A stretch of 64,000 bases of DNA. It comes from Casuarina equisetifolia (Eukaryota > Streptophyta > Magnoliopsida > Fagales > Casuarinaceae). The stretch lies in NCBI GenBank assembly GCA_028551475.1, contig CM052354.1, forward strand, positions 31,953,258 through 32,017,257. Direction: 5' to 3'. Below the pieces are notes generated by a model that saw only the letters and a list, made by a program, of their open reading frames with translations, had not been told where the DNA came from and ran no database searches. Position 1 is the first letter of the stretch. The number at the start of each line of letters is the position of its first letter. Below, in pieces: positions 45,697 through 57,348 of this stretch. The position numbers were made by a program, and so were the translations under genes.

Positions 45697-46754
45697 GCCG
45701 ACAACACCGATATCATGTAAAAGAATTCACAGGTTTGGTTTAACCGAGGGATGAGGAACAGGAGGACACGTTTTAATTCCCCTTGCACACACTTTCTTCC
45801 ATTGAATATCTCTAATTTCACCCCAATTATTGAGAGTTGGGGAAGGTATAGTCAAAAGTTACATCCCATTTGTATAAAGACAGCACTCTTTGGAACTATA
45901 AAAGAAATTAACACTTTTAACTGTGTTTAATGAATGATTTGAGACGTGAAATCAGATTTTCACTCTCATCATCTCTATTGTATAAAATCATGTTCATAGA
46001 TAGTATCCTAAGCTCAAAGTTTTGTTCTGGATATATGACTTAGAAGTAACAAGGTAATTTTGAAAAAAACCTTTTTTTTTCTAAAGGATTTTGTTAAATG
46101 TCTTTTAAATTTTCTATAAAACATAATAATTTTTTAGTATATTATAATTTTTGATAGAATTAATGTGACTCAATTTTATGTTGATAAAAGGTGTTGAACT
46201 TCATTTTGTTAAAAAATAATCATTTAATTTGTAATCTATCTGCTACCACAAAAATGGTCTTCATTTTAGCTTAATTTTGAGTTTTTGTATAAAAAATGAC
46301 TTTCTATTTGTTTTGTTTTTAAGCTACAATGAACTCGAATATCACAATTCCAAGCATGCCATTGCTTTGAAAATAAAAAATCAATAATTATACTATAATG
46401 AAGAGAATCAAATTTCATATTTAACTACTCAGTCATTATAAGTATGAATAATCATCATAGAGTTTTTCTCAAATCAAATAAACAAACATTTATATAGTTT
46501 TCTCTTCCACCTTTGGAATTTTTCAATTATCATTTGGCAAGATATAAAATAACTTGCCCATTGGGAACTTTATACCAAGTATTATCCTAAACCAAAGCCA
46601 AGATAAGCAAAAAAACTTTTTTTTTTTTAAAAAAAGGATCATACAAACTCTTTGTCTTCATAGTTGCATGGGCATACATTGTTTTCCTAGAAAGTGTCTT
46701 ACTAGTTATGTTTTAGCTTATAAGTTGCCTCCAATTCATGCTTCTTGTTGTTTG
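45697..46754. other. Intergenic: D3 upstream and RLP C 3' flank
   Basis: Paralogous to 4900-5867. No gene seen. A poly-T/poly-A pair near 46616-46635 is the only simple sequence of note. Confidence 0.5.
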
Positions 46755-49700
46755 CTAGCCCATTACAAAAGTCGCAAACCAATCATGCTTCTTTGTAATC
46801 CCAAGAACAAGTCCAACTACAAATCCACAGCCATATCCCATTACAACTTCTTTCCAATTGAATCCAAATAGGGACTTCCAATTATCATTATGTACAAATG
46901 ATGAAGTTGGGGAATGTGAGTGCTCAAAACTTTCACATTTCTTTATTAAGGGGCTTCCACATAATTCAGGATTATCACTAAATGAAGTGTTTGGAAATGT
47001 ACCAAACTGTTTCCCAAAAGGTATAAGTCCTATCAAATAATTATGGGAAACACTAAAGACTGCGAGAAAATTAAGTTGTGTGAGTTGTAAAGGGATCACA
47101 CCAGATAACTTGTTATGAGAAAGATCCAATGATTCTAGCTCTATTAAGTTTCCCAAGGACAATGGTATATGACCTGTAAGAAAATTATTCGAGAGATTGA
47201 GTAATTTAAGTTCTCTTAGAAGCCCCACAACCTCTGGAATTTCTCCTTCAAATCTATTCTTTGATAGATCAATAGCCATGAAGTAATCTAGGATTTTTTT
47301 GTATACCATCTCATTGCCTTTATTGAAAAATGTCATTGAGAAACTATAATAACCATATTGAGTACTAGCTTCCATGTACGTTAAGCTCATTTCATTCAAG
47401 ATTTGCATGGCTTTCCAATTTTCAAAAAGTTGAGAGGGCAACTTGCCTGTAATGTCATTGTTAGAGAGATCAACAACATGTAAACTTGAGAAATCAAAAT
47501 TGGTGTTAGGATTTCCTATTATACCATGAAATCTATTAGATCGCAAAATAAGAACCTTCAATTCAGGAAGAACACCTAACCAAAAAGGGACAGTATCATT
47601 GATTTGATTGTACCCTAAATTAAGAACTTCAAGATTGGTATAATGTACCAATGATCTTGGTATAGGGCCTTGTAATTGATTTTGGCTAAGATCAAACATT
47701 TTTAGTTCATTGCCTTTAGGAAATGATTTAGGAATGGTTCCATGAAAGTTATTACCATGTAAGTTTAAAACTAATAGAGTGTTGCTTAAGTTGCCTAAAC
47801 ATTCAGGAAGCATGCCACTCAAGCTATTGTTTGACAAATCAAGAGCTATGATTGAACTTAGCTTACAAATCAAGTGTGAGAGTTTTCCAGTTAGGTTGTT
47901 GTTTGGAGCTGAATACCAAATGATGGATGATGGTGGGATTGGAATTGACCCTTGAAGCTTGTTAGAATCAAGCCTTAGAATTTCTAATTTAGACGAAAAG
48001 GGAAAAACTAGAAATTCATCAAAGCCTGTTAGGAAGTTGAAACTCAAATCTAAAGTATGTTGAGTATTTGTAATTACATTTTGCATCCATTTTGGAACTT
48101 GGCCATGAATTTCATTTTGTGAAAGATCTAAATACTGCAACTGACCTTGGTTCCTTAGAAAATTTGGAAACTCACGTAGGTGACAATCATTTAAAATTAA
48201 TTTCTCCAACATTGGAAAAGTTGCCTTAGTATCAGACTTTGTAAGTAATGAAATATTGCTATTGAATATATATAGAGAACGAAGGTTTTTAAGTTTCAAG
48301 AATAAGCCAAATTCCACAATGCCACTCAAATTGTTCGAGTCAAGTACAAGATATTCAAGATTCACAAGCTTTGATATAAGCTCTTCAAATGAACCATGCA
48401 AATTGTTTTCTTCCAACACTAGCTTAGTTAATTGGGTAAGGTTACTAAGTGAAGATGGTAATGAAATATTGGTGTTGACAATATACAGAAAACGAAGGTT
48501 TTTGAGTTTCAAGAATGAGTCAAAGTCCACAATGCCACTTAATTTGTTTGATTCAAGTTGGAGATTTTCAAGATTCATAAGCTTTGATATAAGCTCTTCA
48601 AATGAACCATGCAAATTGTTTCCTTCCAATACTAGCTCACTTAGCTGGGTAAGGTTACCAAGTGAAGATGGTAATGAAATATTGTTGTTGGATATATAGA
48701 GAAAATGAAGGTTTTTAAGTTTCAAGAATACGTCAAAATCCACAGTACCACTTAACTTGTTTGAGCTAAGTCGGAGATTTACAAGATGCACAAGCTTTGA
48801 CATAAGTTCTCCCAATGAACCATGCAAATTGTTTCCTTCCAATTCTAGCTCACTTAGCTGGGTAAAGTTATCAATTGACAATGGTAACGAAATATTACTA
48901 TTGGATATATAGAGAAAATGAAGGTTTTTGAGTTTCAAGAATAAGTCAAATTCCACAATGCCACTCAAGTTGTTTGAGACAAGTTGGAGATATTGAAGAT
49001 TCACAAGCTTTGATATAAGCTCTTTAAATGAACCATGCAAATTGTTTCCTTCCAATACTAGCCCATTTAGTTGGGTAAGGTTACCAAGTGAAGATGGTAA
49101 TGAAATATTTTTTTTGGATAGATAGAGAAAACGAAGGTTTATGAGTTTCAAGAATAAGTCAAATTCCACAATGCCACTTAAGTTATTTGAGTCAAGTTGG
49201 AGATATTCAAGATTCACAAGCTTTGATATAAGCTCTTCAAATGAACCATTCAAATTGTTTCCTTCTAGTACTAAGTTAGTTAGCTGGGTAAGGTTACCAA
49301 GTGAAGATGATATTGGTCCAGAAAAGTTGCATCCTAGAGCAGTGAAAGAAGATAAGGACTTGAGATTAACAATTGAACATTGTACCTCACTTGAAAAAGA
49401 CATGCTAGAAATTGACAAAACTTTAATGGGGCAACTTCTATTAAATTTTGGCTGACCTAAAGTGAAATTCTCATTAAAACTCACTACAAGCTCCATAAGA
49501 TTGGGAAAATGGAAAATTAGTGTTGGAAACTCACCAAGGAATCTATTTTCTGATAAATATAATGAAACTAGATGCGTAAGGTTTCCAAAGGAAGGTGGTA
49601 TTGGTCCAAAGAAATTGCATCCATAAAAACCAACAACTTGTAAATTAATGAGATTACTTATTGAGTCTGGTAGCTTACCAGAGAAACTTGTATATGAAAG

Positions 49701-50411
49701 CTCTAATGAACCAAGGAGGTTGCTTTGGTTAAATTCTGGTAAACTCCCTTTGAGATTCGAATTAAATCCCAAATCAATAGATTGAAGATTAGGTAGATGA
49801 AAAATTTCATTAGGAAACTCTCCATGCAAGCCACATCCATCTAGGAATAAAGATGTTAAAGAAGATAAGTTTGTAAAAGTTTTGGGTACTATGGATAAAA
49901 TGTTAACACTAGTAAGATGTAGTTCTTTCAAATTTGTTAAGTTTTGAGCCATACTTCTTAGGCCAGATTCTTGAAGGTCTAATTCATTTCTTGAGAGATC
50001 TAAGAAAACTAATTCAGAGAGTTCTAGAATTTCTAATGGGATTTGACCATAAAAACTAGTGGAAGAAAGATTAAGGCCTGTTAGCCTTGAAAAATGTCTA
50101 AAACTAGCTGGGATTTTAGAATAACTGAAGTCATTGTACGCAAGATTAAGCCTCTGGATGTGAACAAGTTTGAAAAGACTGCTGTTGGAATTGATGGTAC
50201 CAAGAAGACAACGACTACTAAGGTCAAGGCTCACCACATGACCTGTGTTCTCATCGCACTTAACCCCACTCCATTCGCAGCAATTGATACTTTCAGACAC
50301 CCAAAAGGAAACCTTCGAATAGTTATAGGAATAACCAAATTCACTGCAATCACTAATAAGGCTTTCCTTGAATTGCAACAAAGCGAAGCTTTCATCTTCA
50401 TGGCATAATGG
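46755..50411 (-). CDS. Receptor-like protein C, main exon (LRR-RLP)
   Basis: An intact exon of 1218 residues, the longest RLP here. It starts PLCHEDESFALLQFKESL with the cap continuing to NCCEWSGVKC. LRRs follow, then five 71-aa modules (48237-49302), the island (YYSFSMTFFNKGNEMVYKK), further LRRs, a span near VVMGYGCGFVVGLVLGI and the tail TKKHDWFATFVMG. As in A there is no ATG-led signal peptide. The codon position before the exon is TAG (50412-50414), at the same place as the CAG acceptor of A and B, preceded by a pyrimidine-rich stretch. Read through, this would be a stop; read as a splice acceptor, it gives phase 0 as in A. The predicted first exon is 52060-52149, giving 1248 residues. 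Expected to be a surface receptor signalling through partner kinases. Confidence 0.9.
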   Translation of the reverse strand, partial: PLCHEDESFALLQFKESLISDCSEFGYSYNYSKVSFWVSESINCCEWSGVKCDENTGHVVSLDLSSRCLLGTINSNSSLFKLVHIQRLNLAYNDFSYSKIPASFRHFSRLTGLNLSSTSFYGQIPLEILELSELVFLDLSRNELDLQESGLRSMAQNLTNLKELHLTSVNILSIVPKTFTNLSSLTSLFLDGCGLHGEFPNEIFHLPNLQSIDLGFNSNLKGSLPEFNQSNLLGSLELSYTSFSGKLPDSISNLINLQVVGFYGCNFFGPIPPSFGNLTHLVSLYLSENRFLGEFPTLIFHFPNLMELVVSFNENFTLGQPKFNRSCPIKVLSISSMSFSSEVQCSIVNLKSLSSFTALGCNFSGPISSSLGNLTQLTNLVLEGNNLNGSFEELISKLVNLEYLQLDSNNLSGIVEFDLFLKLINLRFLYLSKKNISLPSSLGNLTQLNGLVLEGNNLHGSFKELISKLVNLQYLQLVSNNLSGIVEFDLFLKLKNLHFLYISNSNISLPLSIDNFTQLSELELEGNNLHGSLGELMSKLVHLVNLRLSSNKLSGTVDFDVFLKLKNLHFLYISNNNISLPSSLGNLTQLSELVLEGNNLHGSFEELISKLMNLENLQLESNKLSGIVDFDSFLKLKNLRFLYIVNTNISLPSSLSNLTQLTKLVLEENNLHGSFEELISKLVNLEYLVLDSNNLSGIVEFGLFLKLKNLRSLYIFNSNISLLTKSDTKATFPMLEKLILNDCHLREFPNFLRNQGQLQYLDLSQNEIHGQVPKWMQNVITNTQHTLDLSFNFLTGFDEFLVFPFSSKLEILRLDSNKLQGSIPIPPSSIIWYSAPNNNLTGKLSHLICKLSSIIALDLSNNSLSGMLPECLGNLSNTLLVLNLHGNNFHGTIPKSFPKGNELKMFDLSQNQLQGPIPRSLVHYTNLEVLNLGYNQINDTVPFWLGVLPELKVLILRSNRFHGIIGNPNTNFDFSSLHVVDLSNNDITGKLPSQLFENWKAMQILNEMSLTYMEASTQYGYYSFSMTFFNKGNEMVYKKILDYFMAIDLSKNRFEGEIPEVVGLLRELKLLNLSNNFLTGHIPLSLGNLIELESLDLSHNKLSGVIPLQLTQLNFLAVFSVSHNYLIGLIPFGKQFGTFPNTSFSDNPELCGSPLIKKCESFEHSHSPTSSFVHNDNWKSLFGFNWKEVVMGYGCGFVVGLVLGITKKHDWFATFVMG
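48237..49302 (-). repeat. Five tandem 71-aa LRR modules in RLP C
   Basis: Five 213-bp units (1065 bp) with the pattern LGNLTQL..LVLEGNNLHGSF, EELISKLVNLEYLQLDSNNL, SGIVEFDLFLKLKNLRFLYI and NISLPSS. Variable residues concentrate at the LRR xxLxLxx face positions. RLP A has three and RLP B one. Confidence 0.88.
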
Positions 50412-52059
50412 CTACACAGAGGAAAACAATGCCAGCAAATACGTGATACAACAGTAAGGATAAGCAAACACAAAAGAATTAGAATACCAAAAAAGCTATA
50501 ATATTCCAACAAATGTGGTTTAGGTCTTCCGCATCTTCACTTGAACCACCTCAATTTCAAAAATATTTGTTTCACCCCATATGATTTCTCACAATTTGTA
50601 GTCTAGATCATCTCATGGCAAAATTTGTAGCAATAGTAAATCACACCAAACTCTAAAGTCAGCCATGTCATGTCTAATGATTCTAAGACTTTAAGAAAAG
50701 TTATTCTCTAAAATATTATTCCCAAATTTATTTTTATTTTTTACCAAAAAAATCTCATTTTCCAACTTGGACAACTTAAAATTGGTAACCAAATTTTATA
50801 CATAATCATTAAATAATTTTGTTTGGATAGTTCAAGGTTTTCTCTTATTATATGAACATAATGTTCCTCCATTTTTTCTATCATTGATTCTATATCTTTA
50901 GATTAAATCTAATTCATGAAATTCCTTACTAATCATCAATTTTATACATCTATTTCCATTATTGTAGAAAAAAAAAATGAAGTTGCTTATCTTCTCTTTA
51001 CTGGCATAGAAAACAAGGATGAAATGGTAGGAAACAATAATATTTTCTTTCTATCAACTCTTCACATATTATTTTGTAGTTCAATTCCTTTGTCTAAGTT
51101 AATATCATTAATTTTTGAACTTGTAAATTAATCAATATTTGCTACCAAAAAGAAAATCTATTAGATCTTTCCCAACCCCAAAAACTATGAAATACGAATC
51201 TACAACATGTTTTAGTAGAGAACGATGCCAAACTCAACCACAAAATCAAACTTAAAATAAAATACAACTCCATAATTCTATACCGCGTGACTTATAGCTA
51301 AGAACAAAACAAAAGAAAAAAAATAAAAACTATTAAAAATCACAACTGAGAGGGGGAAAACAGAAAAAGATTTCGATTTGATGGAAGAACAAGAGAAAAG
51401 TGTTGGAGCGTTAATAAAATAAGAGCTGTTAGGAAGCGGGCTAACTAAGCTATTCTATACTTAGCCGTACAAGAGATTGGAAACCAGAGAAGGCAATGAT
51501 TGCCAAGAGCAAGACAATAGTTGTACTCTTCTTAAAAGATAGATAATTTTCTGGATCAGAAATAAATATTTTAAAGAAAAATGATTTGCACTTTGGTAGC
51601 TTGGTTTCTACTGGTCTAAAACTTGATGTTCATTTCTTCAATAGCTTCTCACAGATAACCGGTTTCAATCTTTTGAAATCAATGGCCAGGGCAGTTCCAT
51701 TACGATCTCTATCTCGGTGCTCTTTTATTCTTGTTCATGTTACTCCTATCATCTTTGTTCTCTGTTCTCTGTGATTTCTATCTATGAACGATTTTATTTT
51801 TAGATGTTTGAATTCTTTGCCCTGAAAAATCCCCGCAACTTATATTTGTGTTAGTGCACATGTAATCAATATTTGAACTTTCTGTCGCTATGATTTTGCC
51901 GTACTCTGATGAGACGGTTTTGACGGTACAGTAGATCCTAAGCAGAGAAACGGAATCAACTCAAACTGACAACCTTTTTACCCGAAACCAACTTAACATG
52001 TCAAGAAGAAGCGGTTTCAGATTAGAAAAACAACAAATTGATGGGCAAGTGAAACTCAC
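50412..52059 (-). other. Predicted intron 1 of RLP C
   Basis: Donor GTGAGT at 52054-52059; acceptor TTTTCCTCTGTGTAG ending at 50412. The donor-proximal 150 bp resemble DUF1218 intron 1; the rest matches the RLP A intron. No separate gene seen. Confidence 0.6.
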
Positions 52060-52149
52060 TTTGGTCCTTCTTTGCTCAGTAGCAACAGCAGGAGCGAAAA
52101 CTGCCAGATGGAAGACAAATACCACGACTAGGAACGGGTTGGAAGCCAT
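52060..52149 (-). CDS. Predicted signal-peptide exon 1 of RLP C
   Basis: 90 bp, ATG at 52147-52149, 30 open codons: MASNPFLVVVFVFHLAVFAP ... AVATEQRRTK, ending at a GTGAGT donor in phase 0. Homologous to exon 1 of A, B and the DUF1218 copies. It lies 1.65 kb upstream of the RLP C acceptor on the same strand, with nothing else coding in between. Confidence 0.6.
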
Positions 52150-52334
52150 GCCTGCCAACACCGGAATGTCTCTCTCTCACTCTCCTCTTACAATTCGCAC
52201 GCAGTTATGCAAAATTCTAAAGAAAGGAATAAGGACAGGCCTACAAAGTCGATCAGAGAAAGGAAAAAGGCAATAATCTTCTGCTGAATGTGGTTTAGGT
52301 TTTAGATGAACATTCACCGAAGTGAGGAGAGAAG

Positions 52335-52342
52335 CTTTTATA
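52335..52342 (-). promoter_or_regulatory. TATA box upstream of RLP C exon 1
   Basis: The minus strand reads TATAAAAG about 190 bp upstream of the exon-1 ATG, at the position matching the box of copy A (10951-10958). Confidence 0.5.
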
Positions 52343-54084
52343 ACTGAATCATCGCACCGTTTTCAGTGTAGTTTCCTGATGCCTTACCACGGAAAGTTAA
52401 TTTCTTTCCACCTTCACTTTAGCCTCCACAACTTAAAAAATTGCTGTCGATCTCTCATGACTTCTCGTGATTCTTGTCAGCAAGTCTGATTGGAGAGGTT
52501 ACGGCACCACCTCCAAGTGTCGGCCACGCCTAGACTTTGAGTCAAGTCATTCTTAAATCATTCACGCATTTTTTTTTAATCCTTTTTTGAATCTCATACT
52601 AATAAACAGTTCATAAAATCTCAAGTTCCTTGGACATTATTGTACTTTAACTTAAAAAATATTTTAAAATAAAAAAGGAAATAACATGAAAACATCATAA
52701 ACAGTAAAGAGGAAAAAAAAAAAAGAAAAAGGAAGAGTTTATGCTGAACCCGGGATGAGGATAGTTTTCCCCAGCTGTCTAATGCCCGCAATTTCTTGAG
52801 TTTCTTTAAAAAAAATAATTTTTTATTTCTTTTCATGTTAGCCTAGCAAGCAATAGGCTACCATGATTTTGGATAACATAGTAGTCAATAATCATATTAC
52901 AATGAGAGAGTATCTTAAGCCAATACACATACAAAAATGGAAAATATGCTTTTTTAAGAGAAAAATTATCTTTCTTAGAACTGAAAAAATCATACTTTTT
53001 TGTTTCACCAAACTAGAGAAAATAATTATTTTTCATGCCTAATTGAAGGAAAGTGTTTATTTCCTTTAAAAATATAAAATTCTCACAAGAAAATGTAATC
53101 TTGTGTGAAATTTGAAGGCTTTCAATATCTATCTTTTTGTAGTTTTCATAATTTTCGTAATGTTAATGTATGCTTTTATATTTTTGTATACTACCTTTTA
53201 TTAATATAAACTTACATTTTTACCAAAAAAAAAATGAAAGAGGGAAAACAAATAGAAGCCTAAAGGAGTTAACAATTATGTTTCTATAGTTTATGAACAT
53301 AGTGTGGACAAAAGACAAAAAGACTTATATGTTAAAACATGTTAAATTAGTAGTTCAAAAGCTTGAGCTGATAGGAAACTATAGATTTAATTATGTTAAC
53401 TAATACTAGAATGAATCCACCTACATTAACATGACTTTGATAAGAAATGACTTTGAAGTCCATCAATACCACCTCACTCAAATTTAATATGGTCTCCATT
53501 GTTGAGTGGCACAAAACTCTTGGTTGGAATTTAAAAAACCTTTTCAAAAAAGGTTAGTGGATTTATGATTCACATGCTAGAAAGTGGACATAGCACAAAC
53601 ATGAATAGATTTATTTCTTTAAGTAATATTAGAATTAATCCATTTACATTAACATCACTTTGACAAAAAATACTTTTAGAGCTTGCTAATGCCACCTTAC
53701 CAAATTTAATATGGTACTCTATTGTTAGGTGGTTTAAAACTTTTGGTCATAATTCATAATGTGCTTTTGAAGAAGGTTAGTGGATTTGTGATTCACATGC
53801 TAGAAAGTAGACGTGACACAAACATGAATGTAGAGTAGTAAAAGTAATTCATAATGTCCTTTGTCCAACCAAAGGCTAACCTAGATCAATAATGCCTTGC
53901 CTAGACTAGGAGAAGCACATGATCAAATTGGTTGTCATTTTGACTACAAGAAAATGGATTTACCATGAACGGTGCCATGATTATGACCAAGGAAAAAGCT
54001 AAGAATGTGCATAGAAAACAATATTGTGAAGACAAGATTGTGTCTTTTTAAGTGAACAAGAGAGAATCACTTTATAATGATCAA
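52343..54084. other. Intergenic, duplicated in part
   Basis: 52343-53060 is paralogous to 10980-11580. The remainder includes a local tandem duplication (53395-53840) and then a tract at about 53830-53930 that resembles the repeat-unit segment at 36160-36240. No intact gene. Confidence 0.5.
53395..53840. repeat. Two tandem 224-bp units
   Basis: Two copies, from about 53400 and 53624, share ACATTAACAT.ACTTTGA, AAATTTAATATGGT and GATTCACATGCTAGAAAGT. They are diverged by substitutions and small gaps. Confidence 0.7.
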
Positions 54085-56699
54085 CTTGATCAAAGCATTT
54101 CCATACATTTCCCCTCATATTTCATACATTTTCCCTTCATACCTTCCTTATAAGGCGTGTATTCTTAGTAAAAGCAACCACCATCCCTACCTCCCATTCC
54201 TTTTAAGTCAAGTTAACCTCTTCAACTTTTTCACTTTGATATATGCAATCCTTCCTTAGTTGAGTCAATAAACAAAAATAAATTTTATGTATGTTTTATT
54301 AATGATTTCTCTCACTTTACTTGGTTTTTATACTTTTCATATTCATTCCCAATTTCTTACTATTTTTACTACCTTTCACAAGTTTGTTGAGAGCCGACTC
54401 CAACGTTGCCTCCAGGCCATTCAATGTGATGGCGTTCTTGAATTCCTCTTTGCAAACTTTCACAATTATCTCCAGTCAGTCAGATCCATCAACAAGCATC
54501 ATGTCCATATTTCCCATTCTAGAATGGTGTTGCTGAATGCAAATACCATCATATTATTGAAACCACTACTGTCATATTATTGAAATCGACTTTAGTCTTA
54601 TGACTTAAGTAGTTATCCCCTTTCATTTTTTGGACTTTGCTTTTGAGGCCACAATTTCCCTCATAAACCGCTTTCCCATACTCATCCTTTGGAACATTTC
54701 TCCTTGGCAAGCCCTTTTCCACTAGCCTCCTAAGATTACACATCTTCATGTATTTGGTTGTGTTGTCTTCCTTTATCTTTTCCTTTATGCCTTTCATAAG
54801 TTTGCTCCTTAGTCTTATGCCTGCATTCTTCTCAATCATCCTCCCTGTTATAAGGGTTACCAATGCAATTGCCTAAACATTCACTGTATATACATTACTG
54901 TCGATGTTGTTTTCCATGAGGAGAGTTTCCATTACCACCATGTATCTCCTATCTCTAGTCCCTCTTAGGTTTCCTCACTGCTAGACTCCCTTTAACACTT
55001 GTCCATGTCCCCTCACCCATCCCTTCCCCTTTTCCCCCATTAAATTCATCTCTTCCTATGAGGCCCCCACCAAACTCTCCTCCCTCCCCCTCACCTCCTA
55101 GTCTGCCTACCCCTTTGCCCTCAGCTTCTTGCCTTATGACTCATCTCTAACATGGCACCATCATTTACTGCCATATCACCCATAATAACACCTTTGCCTT
55201 TATTTGCCTCCACCACCCATACCCAAAACCCATATGCTACTCTCAAGCTATTTGGGAGGCTCACTGGCATGATGTTATGACTTATAAGTACACTATTCTT
55301 CTCTGTAATGGTACATGGGCCTTGGTTCTTCTTCCCCTTAGTGTCAAGCCCATTAGTTGTAAATTAATCTACAAGATCAAGCTCAAGTTTGATGGCTCAT
55401 TGCAACACTATAAGGCCTACCACATGGCTAAGGGTTTTCACTAGAACGAAGGCATCGACTTCATTAAGACATTTAGTCTTGTTGTGAAGCCTATCATTAT
55501 TTGAGCTATCCTAACTCTTGCATATTCCCATGGCTGGTCGGTCCTCTAACTGAATGTCTTCAATATCTTTTTGCATGGTCATCTTTTCAAAGTTCTCTAC
55601 ATGGAGCAACCTTAGGGTTTTGTCAATCCCGAGCACCCCTATCATGTCTGCCGCTTGTATCACTCGTTCTATGGCTTGAAGTAGGTACCCTATGCTTGAT
55701 ACCAACGATTGAGCTCCATCTTGGTCTCTTTGGGCTTTGTCATTTCCATGGTCGACATATAACTGTTTACACTCCACACTGGCCAGCATAACTTTGTCAT
55801 TCTTATTTGTGTGGATGATATTATTTTGACTTGTTTCTCTCAAGCTTTTCTTCTCTACTCTCTTTCAAGCTTTTCATAATAGTTTACTCTTAAGAACCTT
55901 GGTCCCATCTACTACTTCCTTAGTGTTAAAGTTCAACTTACTTTTGGCAGTTTTCTTTTTCATCAGGCTAAGTTCACACTTAACATACTTACTCGAGCTA
56001 AGATGTGCGATGCTAAGGCCATCTCCATTCCCTATTCTATGGACAAACTTCTTTCTAAGGAGCCCTTACCTAATCCTATGCTTTACCATAACATTGTTGG
56101 CACTTTACAGTATCTCACTCTCACACATTCGGACATTGCCTACTCAGTTAACATAATCTGTCAGTTTTTGCACAGCCTAACCACTGCACATTAGCAAGCT
56201 CGTTACTTAATGGCTACCCTTCCACTTGGTCTACTTGTCACATGTAACCCCTCTATATCACTCCATGCTTTCTTTGATGCCAATTAGGCTAGCAATCATG
56301 ACTATTAGTGCTCTGTTGGTGGTTTCTGTTTATTCCTCAACCAAAATATCATCTTTTGGAACTCTTGTAATTAGCACACTATTGCTCGCCCTAGCATTGA
56401 GGTTGAATACAAATCCTTGCCAAATACCACTATTGAACTTATGAGGATCAAGTACCTTCTCTCATAACAACATGTTTGCTCTTTACTTAACTGCCAATCC
56501 AGTCTTCCATGCTTACACAAAACAAATCGAGATTGACTTCCATTTTATTCATAAACACCTTGCTCATAGTCCATTATATCTTCAGTTTATTTCCTCCATT
56601 GATCAGCTTGCCGACATCTTCACCAAAGGTCTTTCTTTTACTAGTTTAAGCTTTTCTGTTCCATGACAATCCATTTTACCCCTTTAGCTTACAGAGGAA
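54085..56699 (+). mobile_element. Degraded Copia pol remnant
   Basis: Plus-strand pieces in shifting frames follow the Copia order. They are: integrase zinc-region end (ACILSKSNHHPYLPF); integrase core (FLTIFTTFHKFVESRLQR ... IQCDG); the region matching AxYLINRxP; reverse transcriptase (FNIFLHGHLFKVLYMEQP, LICVDDIILT, NIVGTLQYLTLTHSDIAYSV); and RNase H (ARPSIEVEYKSL ... PVFHAYTKQIEIDFHFIHK ... DQLADIFTKGLSF). Many stops and frameshifts are present. Gag and protease are missing. It belongs to a different lineage from the intact element at 22.5 kb, judging by residue differences. Confidence 0.88.
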
Positions 56700-57086
56700 T
56701 GTTAGAACAATCAACTACATCATCCTCCGCGTTAATGCCACATCAACCTTAGGCCATGTTAGCAAACACCCGACCTGGACTCGTGACCATGACTCGACTT
56801 ATGACTACATGGAATCGTGATCACAAGAATCCATGATTGCCATCACTGTCTCACCGGATTTCCTTTTTGGTTTCGCATCTATAAATTTGCAAAGGATTTT
56901 GATTTGATTTTGTTTGTAAATTATTTCCTATTTTGATTCCTGTACAAACATTATATAATTTTGTAATTAATTAAAGAAAATCAATCGGGAATTTTTCCAA
57001 AAATTTGTTCTAGGGTTTTGTTCTTCTTTCTCCTAATTGGAACTGTTTATGGTCAATCCTCCCTAAATCATTTTCTTTCATTGACA
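56700..57086 (+). repeat. LTR of the degraded Copia, 387 bp
   Basis: Begins TGTTAGAACAATC directly after a purine-rich stretch (ACAGAGGAA) and ends ATTGACA directly before a primer-binding-like sequence. It has the TG...CA ends expected of an LTR. No second copy was found in the window. Confidence 0.7.
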
Positions 57087-57125
57087 TGGTACCAGACATG
57101 GCTGACTTTTCTAACACTTTTCTAA
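57087..57125 (+). other. Primer-binding site and gag start, truncated
   Basis: TGGTACCAGACATGG follows the LTR and resembles the Met-tRNA primer site. It overlaps ATGGCTGACTTTTCTAAC (MADFSNTF), which looks like a Copia gag start. The similarity then ends. A 5'-type junction therefore lies downstream of what should be a 3' LTR. Confidence 0.55.
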
Positions 57126-57348
57126 AGGATTATTCACACTTTTTTTTCTATTTCTATTTTAATTTAAAATCTCAGGCAAATAAACATTCACATTATTAAT
57201 TTCATTATCTTGTAAGAAAACTTATATAAGAAAGTGTGAACCATATATAAAAATAAAATAAAATATGAGTCTAAATTGAAGCTTGTAGACAAGGAAAAAG
57301 GATAGTTTTTCCAAAGTTGTCTGAAGCCCCATAATGATTTTAATTTTT

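Noticed and set aside
48256..48699. A 147-codon plus-strand open frame inside RLP C
   Set aside because: It is an antisense shadow of the repeated LRR modules. Its internal repetition simply mirrors the 71-aa units.
50231..50512. A separate 93-codon minus-strand gene with a hydrophobic start upstream of RLP C
   Set aside because: It is a different frame over the RLP N-terminus and predicted intron end. It has no ATG at the hydrophobic start, and the similarity among paralogues is explained by DNA duplication. Considered as the RLP's own signal peptide, but it is out of frame and ATG-less in all three copies.
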